From: Propionibacteriaceae bacterium UBA6238
GTDB taxonomy: Bacteria > Actinomycetota > Actinomycetes > Propionibacteriales > Propionibacteriaceae
DNA length: 9,828 nucleotides
Direction: 5' to 3'
NCBI GenBank assembly: GCA_002441465.1
Contig: DJWE01000101.1
Span: 95,443 to 105,270, forward strand
Part shown: in pieces, positions 1 through 6,421 of the stretch
How the letters are laid out: each line of letters begins with the position of its first letter
Numbering within the stretch: position 1 is the stretch's first letter
Made by a program: the position numbers and the translations under genes
Notes under the pieces: generated by a model
Database searches by the model: none
Told to the model about the DNA's origin: nothing
Seen by the model: only the letters and a program-made list of their open reading frames with translations

Positions 1-1422
1 GGCGGCGGTAACGACGAGCGCGAGCAGACGCTCAATCAGCTCCTCGTCGAGATGGACGGATTCGACGTCCACGGCGGCGTGGTGCTGATCGCGGCCACCA
101 ACCGTCCCGATGTGCTCGATCCGGCGCTGCTGCGTCCGGGCCGCTTCGACCGGCAGATTCCGGTCGAGGCTCCCGACATGAAGGGACGCCTGCAGATCCT
201 GCGGGTGCACGGCCAGAACAAGCCGCTCGCGCCTGACGTCGATCTCGCCATCGTCGCCAAGCGGACGCCCGGGTTCACCGGCGCCGATCTGGCCAATGTG
301 CTGAACGAGGCCGCCTTGCTGACCGCGCGGCTGAATCTGCGCTTCATCGGCAAGCCGCAACTCGATGAGGCGATCGACCGGGTGATCGGTGGCCCGCAGA
401 AGCGCAGCCGGGTGATGAACGAGCGCGAGTTGCTGATCACCGCGTACCACGAGGGCGGCCACGCCCTGGTGGCTGCGGCGATGCCAGGCACCGATCCGGT
501 GCAGAAGGTGACCATCCTGCCGCGCGGACGGGCACTGGGCTACACCATGGTGATGCCGGACGACGACAAGTACTCCCAGACCCGCGGCGAGCTGCTCGAT
601 CAGCTCGCCTACATGCTGGGCGGACGCGCGGCGGAGGAACTGGTCTTCCACGACCCCACCACGGGTGCCGGCAACGACATCGAGAAGGCCACGAAGCTGG
701 CTCGCGCCATGGTCACCGAGTACGGCATGACCGAGGCGCTGGGCGCGGTGAAGCTCGGTTCGGGCGACCAGGAACCCTTCCTCGGCATGAACTACGGCGC
801 CGGCTCGACGCGGGAGTACTCCGAGGAGGTCGCGGCGAAGGTGGACGCCGAGGTGTCGCGGCTGATCGCGAACGCCCATCAGGAGGCGTTCGACGTGCTG
901 GAGACCAACCGTTCGGTGCTCGACGAACTGGTCCGGCAGTTGTTCGAGAAGGAGACCCTCGACAAGGAGCAGGTCGCCCGGATCTTCGAGCCGCTGCAAC
1001 GCTGGCCGAAGCGTCCGGCCTGGACGGGATCGGAGTCCCGCAAGCCCAGCGACATCCCGCCGGTCGATCCGCCGGAACGGGTCGTGCCGCCCGATCCGGA
1101 CCAACCAGCGCTGGTGCCCGCCGGGCAGCCCGGGTACGGGCAGCAGCCGCCGTACGGCCAGTACCCGCCGCCCTATGGCCAGCAGCCCTACGGCCAGCCG
1201 CCGTTCGACCCCTCGCAGCCCTACGGCCAGCCGTACCCACCGCAGCCGTACGGTCAGCCGTACCCGCAGCAGCCCTACGGCCAGTACCCGCCGCCCTATG
1301 GCCAGCCGTATCCGCCGTCCGAGGGCCAGGCGGAAGGAACCGGCCCGATCTTCGCGCCACCCGTCCAGCCCACCGCGCCCGACCAGCCCGAGTCGTCCGG
1401 TCAGGATCGTCCGGAGGCTTGA
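1..1422 (+). CDS. ftsH: ATP-dependent zinc metalloprotease FtsH, 3' part (5'-truncated)
   Basis: This is the C-terminal 473 residues of a membrane-anchored AAA+ protease that degrades misfolded or short-lived membrane and cytosolic proteins. The frame is open from base 1, so the ATG at base 52 is internal and not a start; the N-terminal membrane segments, Walker A and Walker B lie upstream of the window. Visible are the second region of homology (ATNRPDVLDPALLRPGRFDR, about residues 32-51 of the fragment) and the zinc site HEGGH (residues 150-154, bases 448-462). The third metal ligand is probably the Asp in GNDIEKATKLAR. HEGGH instead of HEAGH is also found in mycobacterial FtsH. After about residue 340 the protein has a disordered Pro-rich tail with PYGQ repeats. 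Its end carries the ribosome site of folE, and the stop is 3 bases before the folE ATG. Identification is firm. Confidence 0.96.
   Translation, partial: GGGNDEREQTLNQLLVEMDGFDVHGGVVLIAATNRPDVLDPALLRPGRFDRQIPVEAPDMKGRLQILRVHGQNKPLAPDVDLAIVAKRTPGFTGADLANVLNEAALLTARLNLRFIGKPQLDEAIDRVIGGPQKRSRVMNERELLITAYHEGGHALVAAAMPGTDPVQKVTILPRGRALGYTMVMPDDDKYSQTRGELLDQLAYMLGGRAAEELVFHDPTTGAGNDIEKATKLARAMVTEYGMTEALGAVKLGSGDQEPFLGMNYGAGSTREYSEEVAAKVDAEVSRLIANAHQEAFDVLETNRSVLDELVRQLFEKETLDKEQVARIFEPLQRWPKRPAWTGSESRKPSDIPPVDPPERVVPPDPDQPALVPAGQPGYGQQPPYGQYPPPYGQQPYGQPPFDPSQPYGQPYPPQPYGQPYPQQPYGQYPPPYGQPYPPSEGQAEGTGPIFAPPVQPTAPDQPESSGQDRPEA
1132..1320 (+). repeat. Pro-Tyr-Gly-Gln repeat tail of FtsH
   Basis: The tail encodes one GYGQ and seven PYGQ units separated by short Pro/Gln/Tyr spacers. 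At DNA level a 31-base block is repeated exactly at 1153-1183 and 1276-1306, which indicates growth by slippage or unequal recombination. The segment is low complexity, without predicted fold, and would lie on the cytoplasmic face after the protease domain. Actinobacterial FtsH proteins often carry Pro/Gly/Tyr-rich C-terminal extensions (the M. tuberculosis protein does), but no function is assigned to them here. Confidence 0.85.
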
Positions 1423-1425
1423 GCG

Positions 1426-1986
1426 ATGGCTGTCGACCTCGAGCGGGTGGCCGCCGCCGTCCGTGAGATCCTGATCGGTGTCGGTGAGGATCCCGACCGT
1501 GAGGGCCTGCAGGACACCCCGATGCGGGTGGCGAAGGCCTACGAAGAGCTGTTCAGCGGGATGGGCTCCGACCCCGCCGAAATCTTGGCCACGACTTTCG
1601 ACCTCGGTCACGACGAGATGGTGCTGGTGCGCGACATCGAGGTGTGGAGCACTTGTGAGCATCACTTGTTGCCCTTCACCGGAGTGGCGCACGTGGGCTA
1701 CATCCCGGCGGACGGGCGGATCACGGGATTGAGCAAGCTGGCCCGTCTGGTGGACGCCTTCGCGAAGCGTCCGCAGGTGCAGGAGAGGCTCACCTCCGAG
1801 GTGGCGGATGCGCTGGTGGAACACCTCCGACCCCAAGGCGTGATCGTGGTGGTGGAGTGCGAACACCTGTGCATGACGATGCGCGGAGTTCGCAAGCCGG
1901 GCGCGAAGACCGTGACCAGCGCCGTCCGCGGTGTGATGGCACATCCTGCCACTCGAGCCGAGGCGATGAGCCTGATCATCGGCTGA
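1426..1986 (+). CDS. folE: GTP cyclohydrolase I (FolE)
   Basis: Converts GTP to 7,8-dihydroneopterin triphosphate, the first step of tetrahydrofolate synthesis, in the cytoplasm as a homodecamer in the known family. The 186-residue protein is of normal length. It has the core zinc-site motif CEHH (Cys77, His80) and the second motif EHLCMTMRGVRKPGAKTVTS, whose Cys149 completes the zinc site and whose His147 matches the conserved catalytic histidine. The ATG at 1426 is preceded by GGAGG at 1413-1417, 8 bases upstream and inside the end of ftsH, so expression is probably coupled to ftsH. The ftsH-folE-folP-folB-folK order is the usual actinobacterial one. No anomaly seen. Confidence 0.97.
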   Translation: MAVDLERVAAAVREILIGVGEDPDREGLQDTPMRVAKAYEELFSGMGSDPAEILATTFDLGHDEMVLVRDIEVWSTCEHHLLPFTGVAHVGYIPADGRITGLSKLARLVDAFAKRPQVQERLTSEVADALVEHLRPQGVIVVVECEHLCMTMRGVRKPGAKTVTSAVRGVMAHPATRAEAMSLIIG

Positions 1987-2029
1987 TGCCGATCGATCCT
2001 GTGGGGATCCGTCGCCGGACCCGGTTGGC

Positions 2030-2035
2030 TAGGCT
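2030..2035 (+). promoter_or_regulatory. Candidate -10 box (TAGGCT) for leaderless folP
   Basis: TAGGCT fits the actinobacterial TANNNT -10 consensus and ends 6 bases before the GTG of folP at 2042, which would place the transcription start on or next to the first base of the start codon. No Shine-Dalgarno sequence precedes this GTG, which agrees with a leaderless message. I see no good -35 box at the expected distance. This is inference from spacing and consensus only. Confidence 0.5.
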
Positions 2036-2041
2036 GCGGCG

Positions 2042-2887
2042 GTGACCCGACTGCCGCAACCCGGACGCACGCTGGTGATGGGCATCCTCAACGTCACCCC
2101 CGATTCCTTCTCCGACGGCGGGGAGTTCCTCGCCACGGACGCGGCCGTGCGCCATGGACTCGACCTGCACGCCGATGGAGCGGATCTTGTCGACGTGGGC
2201 GGCGAATCCACTCGCCCCGGCGCCGTCCGCGCCGATCCGCAGACCGAGCTGGCCCGGGTGGTGCCCGTCATCGAGCAGCTGACCCGGGCCGGGGTGCCGG
2301 TGTCGATCGACACGATGCGCGCCGAGGTCGCGGTCGCCGCAGTGGCTGCGGGTGCGGTGCTCGTCAACGACGTCTCCGGCGGCCTCGCCGATTCCGACAT
2401 GTTGGCCGCGGTGGCCGATCTCGACGCCGGCTACGTCGCCATGCACTGGCGCGGGCACGCCCAACGCATGGCTGAGCTGGCCACCTATTCCGACGTGGTC
2501 TCGCAGGTGTGTGCCGAGCTCTCCGATCGGCTGGACGCGGCGGTCGCGGCCGGCCTCGACCGCGAGCGGATCGTCCTCGACCCCGGACTCGGCTTCGCCA
2601 AGACGGCGACGCACAACTGGCTCCTGCTGCAGCGTCTGGACGCTCTGGCCGCGCTCGGCCAGCCGCTGCTCATCGGCGCGTCCCGCAAGCGGTTCTTCGG
2701 CGAGCTGCTCGCCGACGGTGACGTGCCGCGTCCGGTCCGTGAGCGAGAGGACGCCGGTGTCGCGCTCACCGCGCTGGTGGCCGCGGCCGGGGTGTGGGGA
2801 GTGCGGACGCACACCGCTCGACCGCACCGCGACGCGATCGCTGTGGCTTCCCGATTGGCCGTCCCCCAACCGGAGCCTGCAGGATAG
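2042..2887 (+). CDS. folP: Dihydropteroate synthase (FolP)
   Basis: Condenses 6-hydroxymethyl-dihydropterin diphosphate with p-aminobenzoate to dihydropteroate; this enzyme is the target of sulfonamides. The 281-residue protein is full length and has the family blocks in order: GILNVTPDSFSDGG (residues 14-27, metal/diphosphate-binding Asn17), DVGGESTRPG (51-60, pABA loop), SIDT (Asp90), NDVSGG (Asn109), LDPGLGFAKT (Asp180, Lys187), GASRKRF (212-218) and a final RTH (Arg255, His257). The conserved Phe and Pro positions in the first two loops look like the sulfonamide-sensitive form. The GTG start is chosen because it is the first codon giving the complete N-terminal block and it lies just after a -10-like box. 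A 55-base gap separates it from folE. Position in the fol operon makes it the FolP1 type. Confidence 0.96.
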   Translation: MTRLPQPGRTLVMGILNVTPDSFSDGGEFLATDAAVRHGLDLHADGADLVDVGGESTRPGAVRADPQTELARVVPVIEQLTRAGVPVSIDTMRAEVAVAAVAAGAVLVNDVSGGLADSDMLAAVADLDAGYVAMHWRGHAQRMAELATYSDVVSQVCAELSDRLDAAVAAGLDRERIVLDPGLGFAKTATHNWLLLQRLDALAALGQPLLIGASRKRFFGELLADGDVPRPVREREDAGVALTALVAAAGVWGVRTHTARPHRDAIAVASRLAVPQPEPAG

Positions 2888-2896
2888 GGTCGGCGC

Positions 2897-2907
2897 TAAG
2901 GAGGTGG
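2897..2907 (+). promoter_or_regulatory. Very strong ribosome binding site of folB
   Basis: TAAGGAGGTGG is a full match to the 16S anti-Shine-Dalgarno sequence and lies a few bases before the ATG at 2912. It is by far the strongest ribosome site in the window; the neighbouring genes have partial matches or none. Confidence 0.85.
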
Positions 2908-2911
2908 CTCG

Positions 2912-3301
2912 ATGACCCATGGTGATCTGAGCGTGCCCGGGGCGCCCGACCGGATCCGGCTGAGCGGGATTCGGGTGCAGGCGACCCACGGCGTCTACGC
3001 CGAGGAGAAGATCACCCCGCAGACGTTCGTCATCGATGTCGTGTGCAGCGTGAAGCCGAGACCTGCGCTGGACGACCTCGCCACCACGGTCGACTACGCC
3101 GTGCTCGCCGGACGGGTCGCCGACGTGGCCCGCGCGGGGTCGGTCGACCTGATTGAGACCCTCGCCGAACGGATCTGCGCCGCCTGCCTCGAACAAGACC
3201 GGATCGCCGAGGTCGAGGTGACGGTGCACAAGCCCGAGGCCCCGCTTCCGGTGCCCGTCGCCGACGTGGCTGTGACCATCACCAGGAGGAACCCGACATG
3301 A
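2912..3301 (+). CDS. folB: Dihydroneopterin aldolase (FolB)
   Basis: Splits 7,8-dihydroneopterin to 6-hydroxymethyl-dihydropterin and glycolaldehyde, between FolE and FolK in the pathway. The 129-residue length is normal. Family landmarks are HGVYAEEK (residues 26-33, with the conserved substrate-contacting Glu at 31 or 32), TVDYAVLA (59-66, conserved Tyr62) and VEVTVHKPEAPL (101-112, catalytic Lys107). The start at 2912 has a perfect ribosome site and leaves a 24-base gap after folP. The stop TGA overlaps the folK ATG (ATGA at 3298-3301), which points to coupled translation. M. tuberculosis calls this gene folX or folB. Confidence 0.95.
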   Translation: MTHGDLSVPGAPDRIRLSGIRVQATHGVYAEEKITPQTFVIDVVCSVKPRPALDDLATTVDYAVLAGRVADVARAGSVDLIETLAERICAACLEQDRIAEVEVTVHKPEAPLPVPVADVAVTITRRNPT

Positions 3302-3840
3302 CCGGCACCTACCTCGACGTCGACACCCTTTCCGGGATGGCCCCGCTGCGGGTGGCCGTCTTCTCGCTCGGCTCCAATCTCGGCGACCGCTTCGAATACC
3401 TGCAGGGAGCCGCCAACGCGCTGCGCGCCACTCCGGGCCTGAAGATCACCGGCATCTCCTCGGTCTACGAGACCACTCCGGTCGGGGTTCTCGACCAGCC
3501 GGACTTCCTGAACATCGTGGTGGTCACCGAGTCCACTCTCGCGTCCATGGTGATGCTGGAGCGTGCGTTGGCGATCGAGGACGCGTTCAGCCGGGTGCGT
3601 CAGGTTCCGCATGGCCCGCGAACCGTGGACGTCGATCTGATCGCGGTCGGCGATCGGATCCTGAACGGCCAACATCTCACCCTGCCGCACCCGCGAGCTC
3701 ACGAACGTGCGTTCGTGCTCGTGCCCTGGCATGAGGTCGAGCCGGACGCGGTGCTGGTGGGCCATGGGCGGATCGCCGACCTGCTGAACGGTGTGGACGC
3801 CTCCGGCGTGCGCAGGCGTGACGACCTCCGGATCGAGTGA
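3298..3840 (+). CDS. folK: 2-amino-4-hydroxy-6-hydroxymethyldihydropteridine diphosphokinase (HPPK, FolK)
   Basis: Transfers pyrophosphate from ATP to 6-hydroxymethyl-dihydropterin, giving the substrate of FolP. Landmarks in the 180-residue protein are SLGSNLGDR (residues 23-31), ETTPVG...QPDFLN (59-72, pterin pocket), the HPPK signature GPRTVDVDL (106-114, Mg-binding Asp111 and Asp113) and LPHPRAHERAFVLVPW (129-144). The ATG at 3298 overlaps the folB stop and has AGGAGG at 3284-3289. It adds about 13 residues before the usual N-terminus, and a later ATG at 3337 would give the more standard length but has a poorer ribosome site. The stop TGA shares its last base with the ATG of the next gene. 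Confidence 0.95.
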   Translation: MTGTYLDVDTLSGMAPLRVAVFSLGSNLGDRFEYLQGAANALRATPGLKITGISSVYETTPVGVLDQPDFLNIVVVTESTLASMVMLERALAIEDAFSRVRQVPHGPRTVDVDLIAVGDRILNGQHLTLPHPRAHERAFVLVPWHEVEPDAVLVGHGRIADLLNGVDASGVRRRDDLRIE

Positions 3841-4361
3841 TGGCCGAGCCGCCTCGCCCCACAGGCACTGTGCACCCCACCAGCTGGCAATCGATCGGCG
3901 TCGCCGTCGTGGTGGGCGCCGGGCTTGGCTGGTCGCTGTTCACGGCGCTGGACCGCTTCACCGGAGACGTGCCCCAGGTGCCGTTGGCCGTGACCGCGGT
4001 GATCGCCGTGCTGGCCGGCGTGGTCTGCGTCCAGGCGGTGCTCACTCATCGCACGATTCAGGTGCGACGGCTCCCGATCCCGGTTCGGCGCGCGGTGGCC
4101 TTGGTGGCTTTCGGTAAGGCCTGCCTGCTCGGCGGGACGGTGCTCGTCGGCGGGTACGCCGCGGTGGCCACGTTTCTGGCGCGGCGGCTGGAGCTGAATC
4201 TGCCACGCGAGTTGCTGCTGGGCCCGGTGGTTGCGATCCTGGCGAGCGCGGCCCTGGCCGTGGCCGGGGCATTTTTGGAGCGATCCTGCCGGATTCCTGG
4301 TCCCCCTAAGGAGGACGCCACGCCGCCGACCATTCCGGGAAGTCCGGATCGCGCTGACTAG
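3840..4361 (+). CDS. DUF3180 family membrane protein
   Basis: A 173-residue integral membrane protein of unknown function. Hydrophobic segments are at about residues 17-37, 48-69, 85-113 and 127-147, giving four membrane helices. The end of the last helix runs into LERSCRIPGPPKED, which matches the EH-x-CR-[IL]-P-rich ending I know from the actinobacterial DUF3180 family. The family typically sits directly after folK (Rv3605c in M. tuberculosis), as here. The ATG at 3840 overlaps the folK stop by one base, so translation is probably coupled; an in-frame GTG at 3837 adds only one residue. Its TAG stop is also the first half of a -10-like box for the next gene. A role in folate metabolism is suggested only by location. 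Confidence 0.85.
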   Translation: MAEPPRPTGTVHPTSWQSIGVAVVVGAGLGWSLFTALDRFTGDVPQVPLAVTAVIAVLAGVVCVQAVLTHRTIQVRRLPIPVRRAVALVAFGKACLLGGTVLVGGYAAVATFLARRLELNLPRELLLGPVVAILASAALAVAGAFLERSCRIPGPPKEDATPPTIPGSPDRAD

Positions 4362-4364
4362 ACT
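4359..4364 (+). promoter_or_regulatory. Candidate -10 box (TAGACT) overlapping the upstream stop codon
   Basis: TAGACT is a good TANNNT -10 element. Its first three bases are the TAG stop of the DUF3180 gene, and it ends 7 bases before the GTG at 4372. This spacing predicts transcription from about 4371-4372, so the next gene would be leaderless. No ribosome site is visible before that GTG. No clear -35 box was seen. Confidence 0.5.
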
Positions 4365-4371
4365 CCGGGAC

Positions 4372-4956
4372 GTGAATACAGCCGTCGCGCCGCGAAAAGC
4401 GAATCCTTCCCCGCTGCGCCGTTACGCGTGGCTCTCGTTGTTCGGGTCGGCTGTCGTGGCTGTTGCCATCGCCTTTGGCGGGGTCTGGATGACCCGCGCC
4501 GCCGTGGTGGTCGCAGTCGTCGGCGGCATCGTCGCCTGTGTCTTCGCCTGGCGCGAAGTCCGGGTGACTCGAACCACGCTGATGGCTCAGCAGTCCGCCG
4601 ATTCCCGGCGGATGGGGGAACAACTGCATGCCGAGCGTCTCCAGCACGTCCGGCTGCTTCAGGTCTTGCAGAGCCGCAACGGCGAGTTGCGGAGCAAGCT
4701 CAACCAGTCCCGGGCCGAGGCAGCTCAGCTCGCGATCACGTCCGCCCAACTCCGCGGCGACAAGGTGGCTCTGGAGCAGCAGCTCGCCGAGCAGCAGGCT
4801 TCAGCCGAAGCGGAGGTGGTGGCCTTGCCGCGCCGGGTGTCCGGACGGGGCGACGGCGCCGACCTCTGGGACGGCGATGGCGCGCCCACCGTGGTCGAGC
4901 TGCAGGCGCTGGCCAATCCGCCCGCTTTGCCCGGCGATCAGCGCCAGCACGCCTGA
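4372..4956 (+). CDS. Two-helix membrane protein with cytoplasmic coiled coil (DUF6779-like, unknown function)
   Basis: The 194-residue protein has a short basic N-terminus, two hydrophobic segments (about residues 19-38 and 42-60) with a tight turn between them, then a long charged Gln/Ala/Leu-rich helix (about 66-147) with heptad-like spacing that should form a coiled coil, and a disordered acidic/Pro C-terminus. The frame is open from 4231, but the GTG at 4372 is preferred because it directly follows a -10 box and removes an Arg/Pro/Trp-rich leader that overlaps DUF3180. The architecture and the position after DUF3180 resemble Rv3604c of M. tuberculosis, whose N-terminal part I recall as DUF6779. 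This is inference from layout, not from residue-level alignment. Function is unknown; a membrane-attached scaffold would fit the shape. Confidence 0.72.
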   Translation: MNTAVAPRKANPSPLRRYAWLSLFGSAVVAVAIAFGGVWMTRAAVVVAVVGGIVACVFAWREVRVTRTTLMAQQSADSRRMGEQLHAERLQHVRLLQVLQSRNGELRSKLNQSRAEAAQLAITSAQLRGDKVALEQQLAEQQASAEAEVVALPRRVSGRGDGADLWDGDGAPTVVELQALANPPALPGDQRQHA

Positions 4957-5032
4957 TCCGATCCTGGTCGCCTATTCGACCGGTTTTGGTAGTTGTGCCT
5001 GCGCTGTGCGACACCGACAAGCCGACCGATTG

Positions 5033-5098
5033 TGAACCCGTCCCAATTAGTGAGAGGCCGGCTTGCGCATAGGCTCCCGACCGGCCTTCACGGGTTCA
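5033..5098 (+). terminator. Two-part hairpin, possible terminator or leader structure
   Basis: The outer arms TGAACCCGT (5033-5041) and ACGGGTTCA (5090-5098) are exact complements. Inside, AGGCCGG (5055-5061) pairs with CCGGCCT (5081-5087), and GTGA/TCAC can extend that inner stem by competing with two bases of the outer one. The loop is about 19 bases. There is no T-run after it, as is common for actinobacterial terminators. It lies 77 bases after the coiled-coil gene, so termination is the simplest role; a regulatory leader or small RNA is possible. Confidence 0.45.
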
Positions 5099-5154
5099 GT
5101 CGGCAGGGGCCGGTATTGACGCTCGGATAAACGCCGACAATGCTGTCGCGCGGT

Positions 5155-5182
5155 TTGCCCGAGCCGAGCCGGGGTATATGCT
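5155..5182 (+). promoter_or_regulatory. Candidate lsr2 promoter
   Basis: TTGCCC (5155-5160) and TATGCT (5177-5182) are separated by 16 bases, an acceptable sigma-70-type pair; TATATG, starting two bases earlier, is an alternative -10. Transcription from about 5189 would give a leader of about 55 bases before the lsr2 ATG. Confidence 0.5.
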
Positions 5183-5243
5183 GGCGTGAACCAAGGGAGC
5201 CAATACCAGTCGCGCTGCGACGACTTCATTAGAAAGGATCACC

Positions 5244-5570
5244 ATGGCCAAGCGTGTGCAGGTCATCCACACCGACGACATCGATGGTAGCGACGCCGCC
5301 GAGACCATCGCGTTCGCCCTGGACGGAATCAACTACTCGATCGATCTCTCCGCGGAGAACGCGAAGAAGCTGAGGGACGCATTTGCGCCCTACATCGCCG
5401 CTGGCGAGCGTGATCGTTCGGCTCGTCGAACGGGTTCCAGCCGGCGCAAGTCCTCGGGTACGGCCGCCACCGATATCCGCGCCTGGGCTGCTGCCCAGGG
5501 CATGCAGGTCTCCGCACGGGGTCGCGTTTCCGCCGAGGTCCGAGAGGCTTACGAGCGCGCCCACGGCTGA
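5244..5570 (+). CDS. lsr2: Lsr2 nucleoid-associated xenogeneic silencer
   Basis: Lsr2 binds AT-rich DNA through its minor groove, bridges it and silences horizontally acquired genes, the actinobacterial counterpart of H-NS. The 108-residue protein shows the N-terminal oligomerisation domain (residues 1-52, starting MAKRVQVIHTDDIDGS with the YSIDLS strand), a basic linker with RRTGSSRRK (61-69), and the C-terminal DNA-binding domain (73-107) with DIRAWAAAQG and the RGR hook (92-94) in VSARGRVSAEV. The ATG at 5244 follows GAAAGGA with 5 bases between. The gene is followed by a strong GC hairpin, so it is probably monocistronic. Placement directly before clpC matches M. tuberculosis (Rv3597c-Rv3596c). 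Confidence 0.96.
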   Translation: MAKRVQVIHTDDIDGSDAAETIAFALDGINYSIDLSAENAKKLRDAFAPYIAAGERDRSARRTGSSRRKSSGTAATDIRAWAAAQGMQVSARGRVSAEVREAYERAHG

Positions 5571-5599
5571 CCCTAAGAACGTCGCAGCACCCGCCCTTT

Positions 5600-5630
5600 C
5601 CGCCCCCGGCTCGCCAAGAGCCGGGGGCGG
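5600..5630 (+). terminator. GC-rich hairpin terminator of lsr2
   Basis: A perfect 13-bp stem (CCGCCCCCGGCTC, 5600-5612, against 5618-5630) with a 5-base loop begins 30 bases after the lsr2 stop. It lacks a T-run, as many actinobacterial terminators do. The right arm sequence GAGCCGGGGGCG recurs at 5668-5679, so the left arm has a second possible partner. Confidence 0.75.
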
Positions 5631-5792
5631 ACTGCGTCCGCAGCCCCAACCGCCGTGCCCCGGATTGAGCCGGGGGCGAACACGCGGAAGCAATGAGGGC
5701 CGGGTTGTGTTGACTAAGCTGAAGACGCGAGCAGAGGGGGATCTTGTCGATTCGCTTGTGCGCCGCAGCCGCTGGATGAAGGAGTTCCCTGC
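5631..5792 (+). promoter_or_regulatory. clpC upstream region with candidate promoter
   Basis: The region holds the second copy of GAGCCGGGGGCG (5668-5679), then TTGACTAAGCT at 5710-5720, whose TAAGCT (5715-5720) can serve as a -10 box or whose TTGACT as a -35. No well matched partner was found for either. AAGGAG at 5779-5784 is the ribosome site, 8 bases before the ATG at 5793. I looked for a ClgR-type palindrome and for an HspR HAIR element and saw neither. Confidence 0.45.
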
Positions 5793-6421
5793 ATGTTCGA
5801 TCGGTTCACCGACCGCGCCAGGCGAGTGATCGTGCTCGCACAGGACGAGGCGCGCATGCTCAACCACAACTACATCGGCACCGAGCACCTGCTGCTCGGT
5901 CTGATTCACGAAGGGGAAGGCGTCGCAGCCAAAGCGCTGGAGTCGCTGGGCATCTCCCTGGAGGCCGTGCGCGAACAGGTCGAGGAGATCATCGGCCAGG
6001 GTCAGCAGGCGCCGGCGGGCCATATCCCATTCACCCCGCGCGCCAAGAAGGTGCTCGAGTTCTCGATGCGCGAGGCGCTGCAGATCAACCATCCCTACAT
6101 CGGCACCGAGCACATCCTGCTGGGCCTGATCCGGGAGGGTGAAGGCGTCGCGGCCCAGGTGCTGATCAAGCTCGGCGCCGACCTGAACCGGGTCCGCAAC
6201 CAGGTGCTGCAGCTGCTCAGCGGGTACCAGGGCAAGGAGGCCGCGACGGCGGGGGCGCCCGAGACCGGGCAGTCTCCGGCTGCGGCGACGATCCTCGACC
6301 AGTTCGGACGCAACCTGACCCAGGCGGCCAGGGAGAACAGCCTCGACCCGGTGATCGGTCGCGAGAAGGAGATCGAGCGCGTGATGACCGTGCTCTCCCG
6401 GCGCACCAAGAACAACCCGGT
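5793..6421 (+). CDS. clpC: ATP-dependent Clp protease ATPase ClpC, N-terminal part (artificially ended)
   Basis: About 210 codons of actinobacterial ClpC: both N-terminal Clp repeats, which bind adaptors and substrates, the linker (about 150-165), and the start of AAA domain D1 up to RRTKNNPV. Codons end almost always in G or C. The start has a good ribosome site and sits after lsr2, as in other actinobacteria. The rest of ClpC (Walker A onward, the short middle domain and the ClpP loop) is not in the window. The 3' boundary is uncertain by roughly 20 bases because both parents encode nearly the same residues there. Confidence 0.85.

Larger units (their letters stand above)
4957..5243 (+). 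other. 287-base intergenic region before lsr2
   Basis: No convincing gene in any frame. It holds an imperfect two-part hairpin (5033-5098), a TTGACG hexamer at 5116-5121 that could be a second -35 box, the likely lsr2 promoter (5155-5182) and a leader of roughly 55 bases with the ribosome site GAAAGGA at 5232-5238. In M. tuberculosis several genes (pantothenate genes panC and panD, coaX, lysS) lie between the equivalents of the flanking genes; none is here. Confidence 0.7.

Noticed and set aside
52..54. ATG as start of the ftsH frame
   Set aside because: The frame is open to base 1 and the upstream codons encode GGGNDEREQTLNQLLVE, a conserved FtsH segment.
2885..2890. TAGGGT over the folP stop as a folB promoter
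   Set aside because: It fits TANNNT, but no -35 box is in range (the nearest TTGGCC is too far) and folB has a perfect ribosome site, so an operon message is enough.
1976..3229. A 417-codon open frame on the minus strand across folP and folB
   Set aside because: It is antisense to well-identified genes, His/Arg/Gly rich without any family motif, and long open antisense frames are expected in high-GC DNA.
5571..5792. ClgR or HspR operator before clpC
   Set aside because: I looked for CGC/GCG palindromes of the ClgR type and for the HAIR repeat and found no acceptable match.
5383..5829. Plus-strand frame overlapping lsr2 and the clpC start
   Set aside because: It overlaps lsr2 out of frame, runs through the GC hairpin and has no ribosome site.
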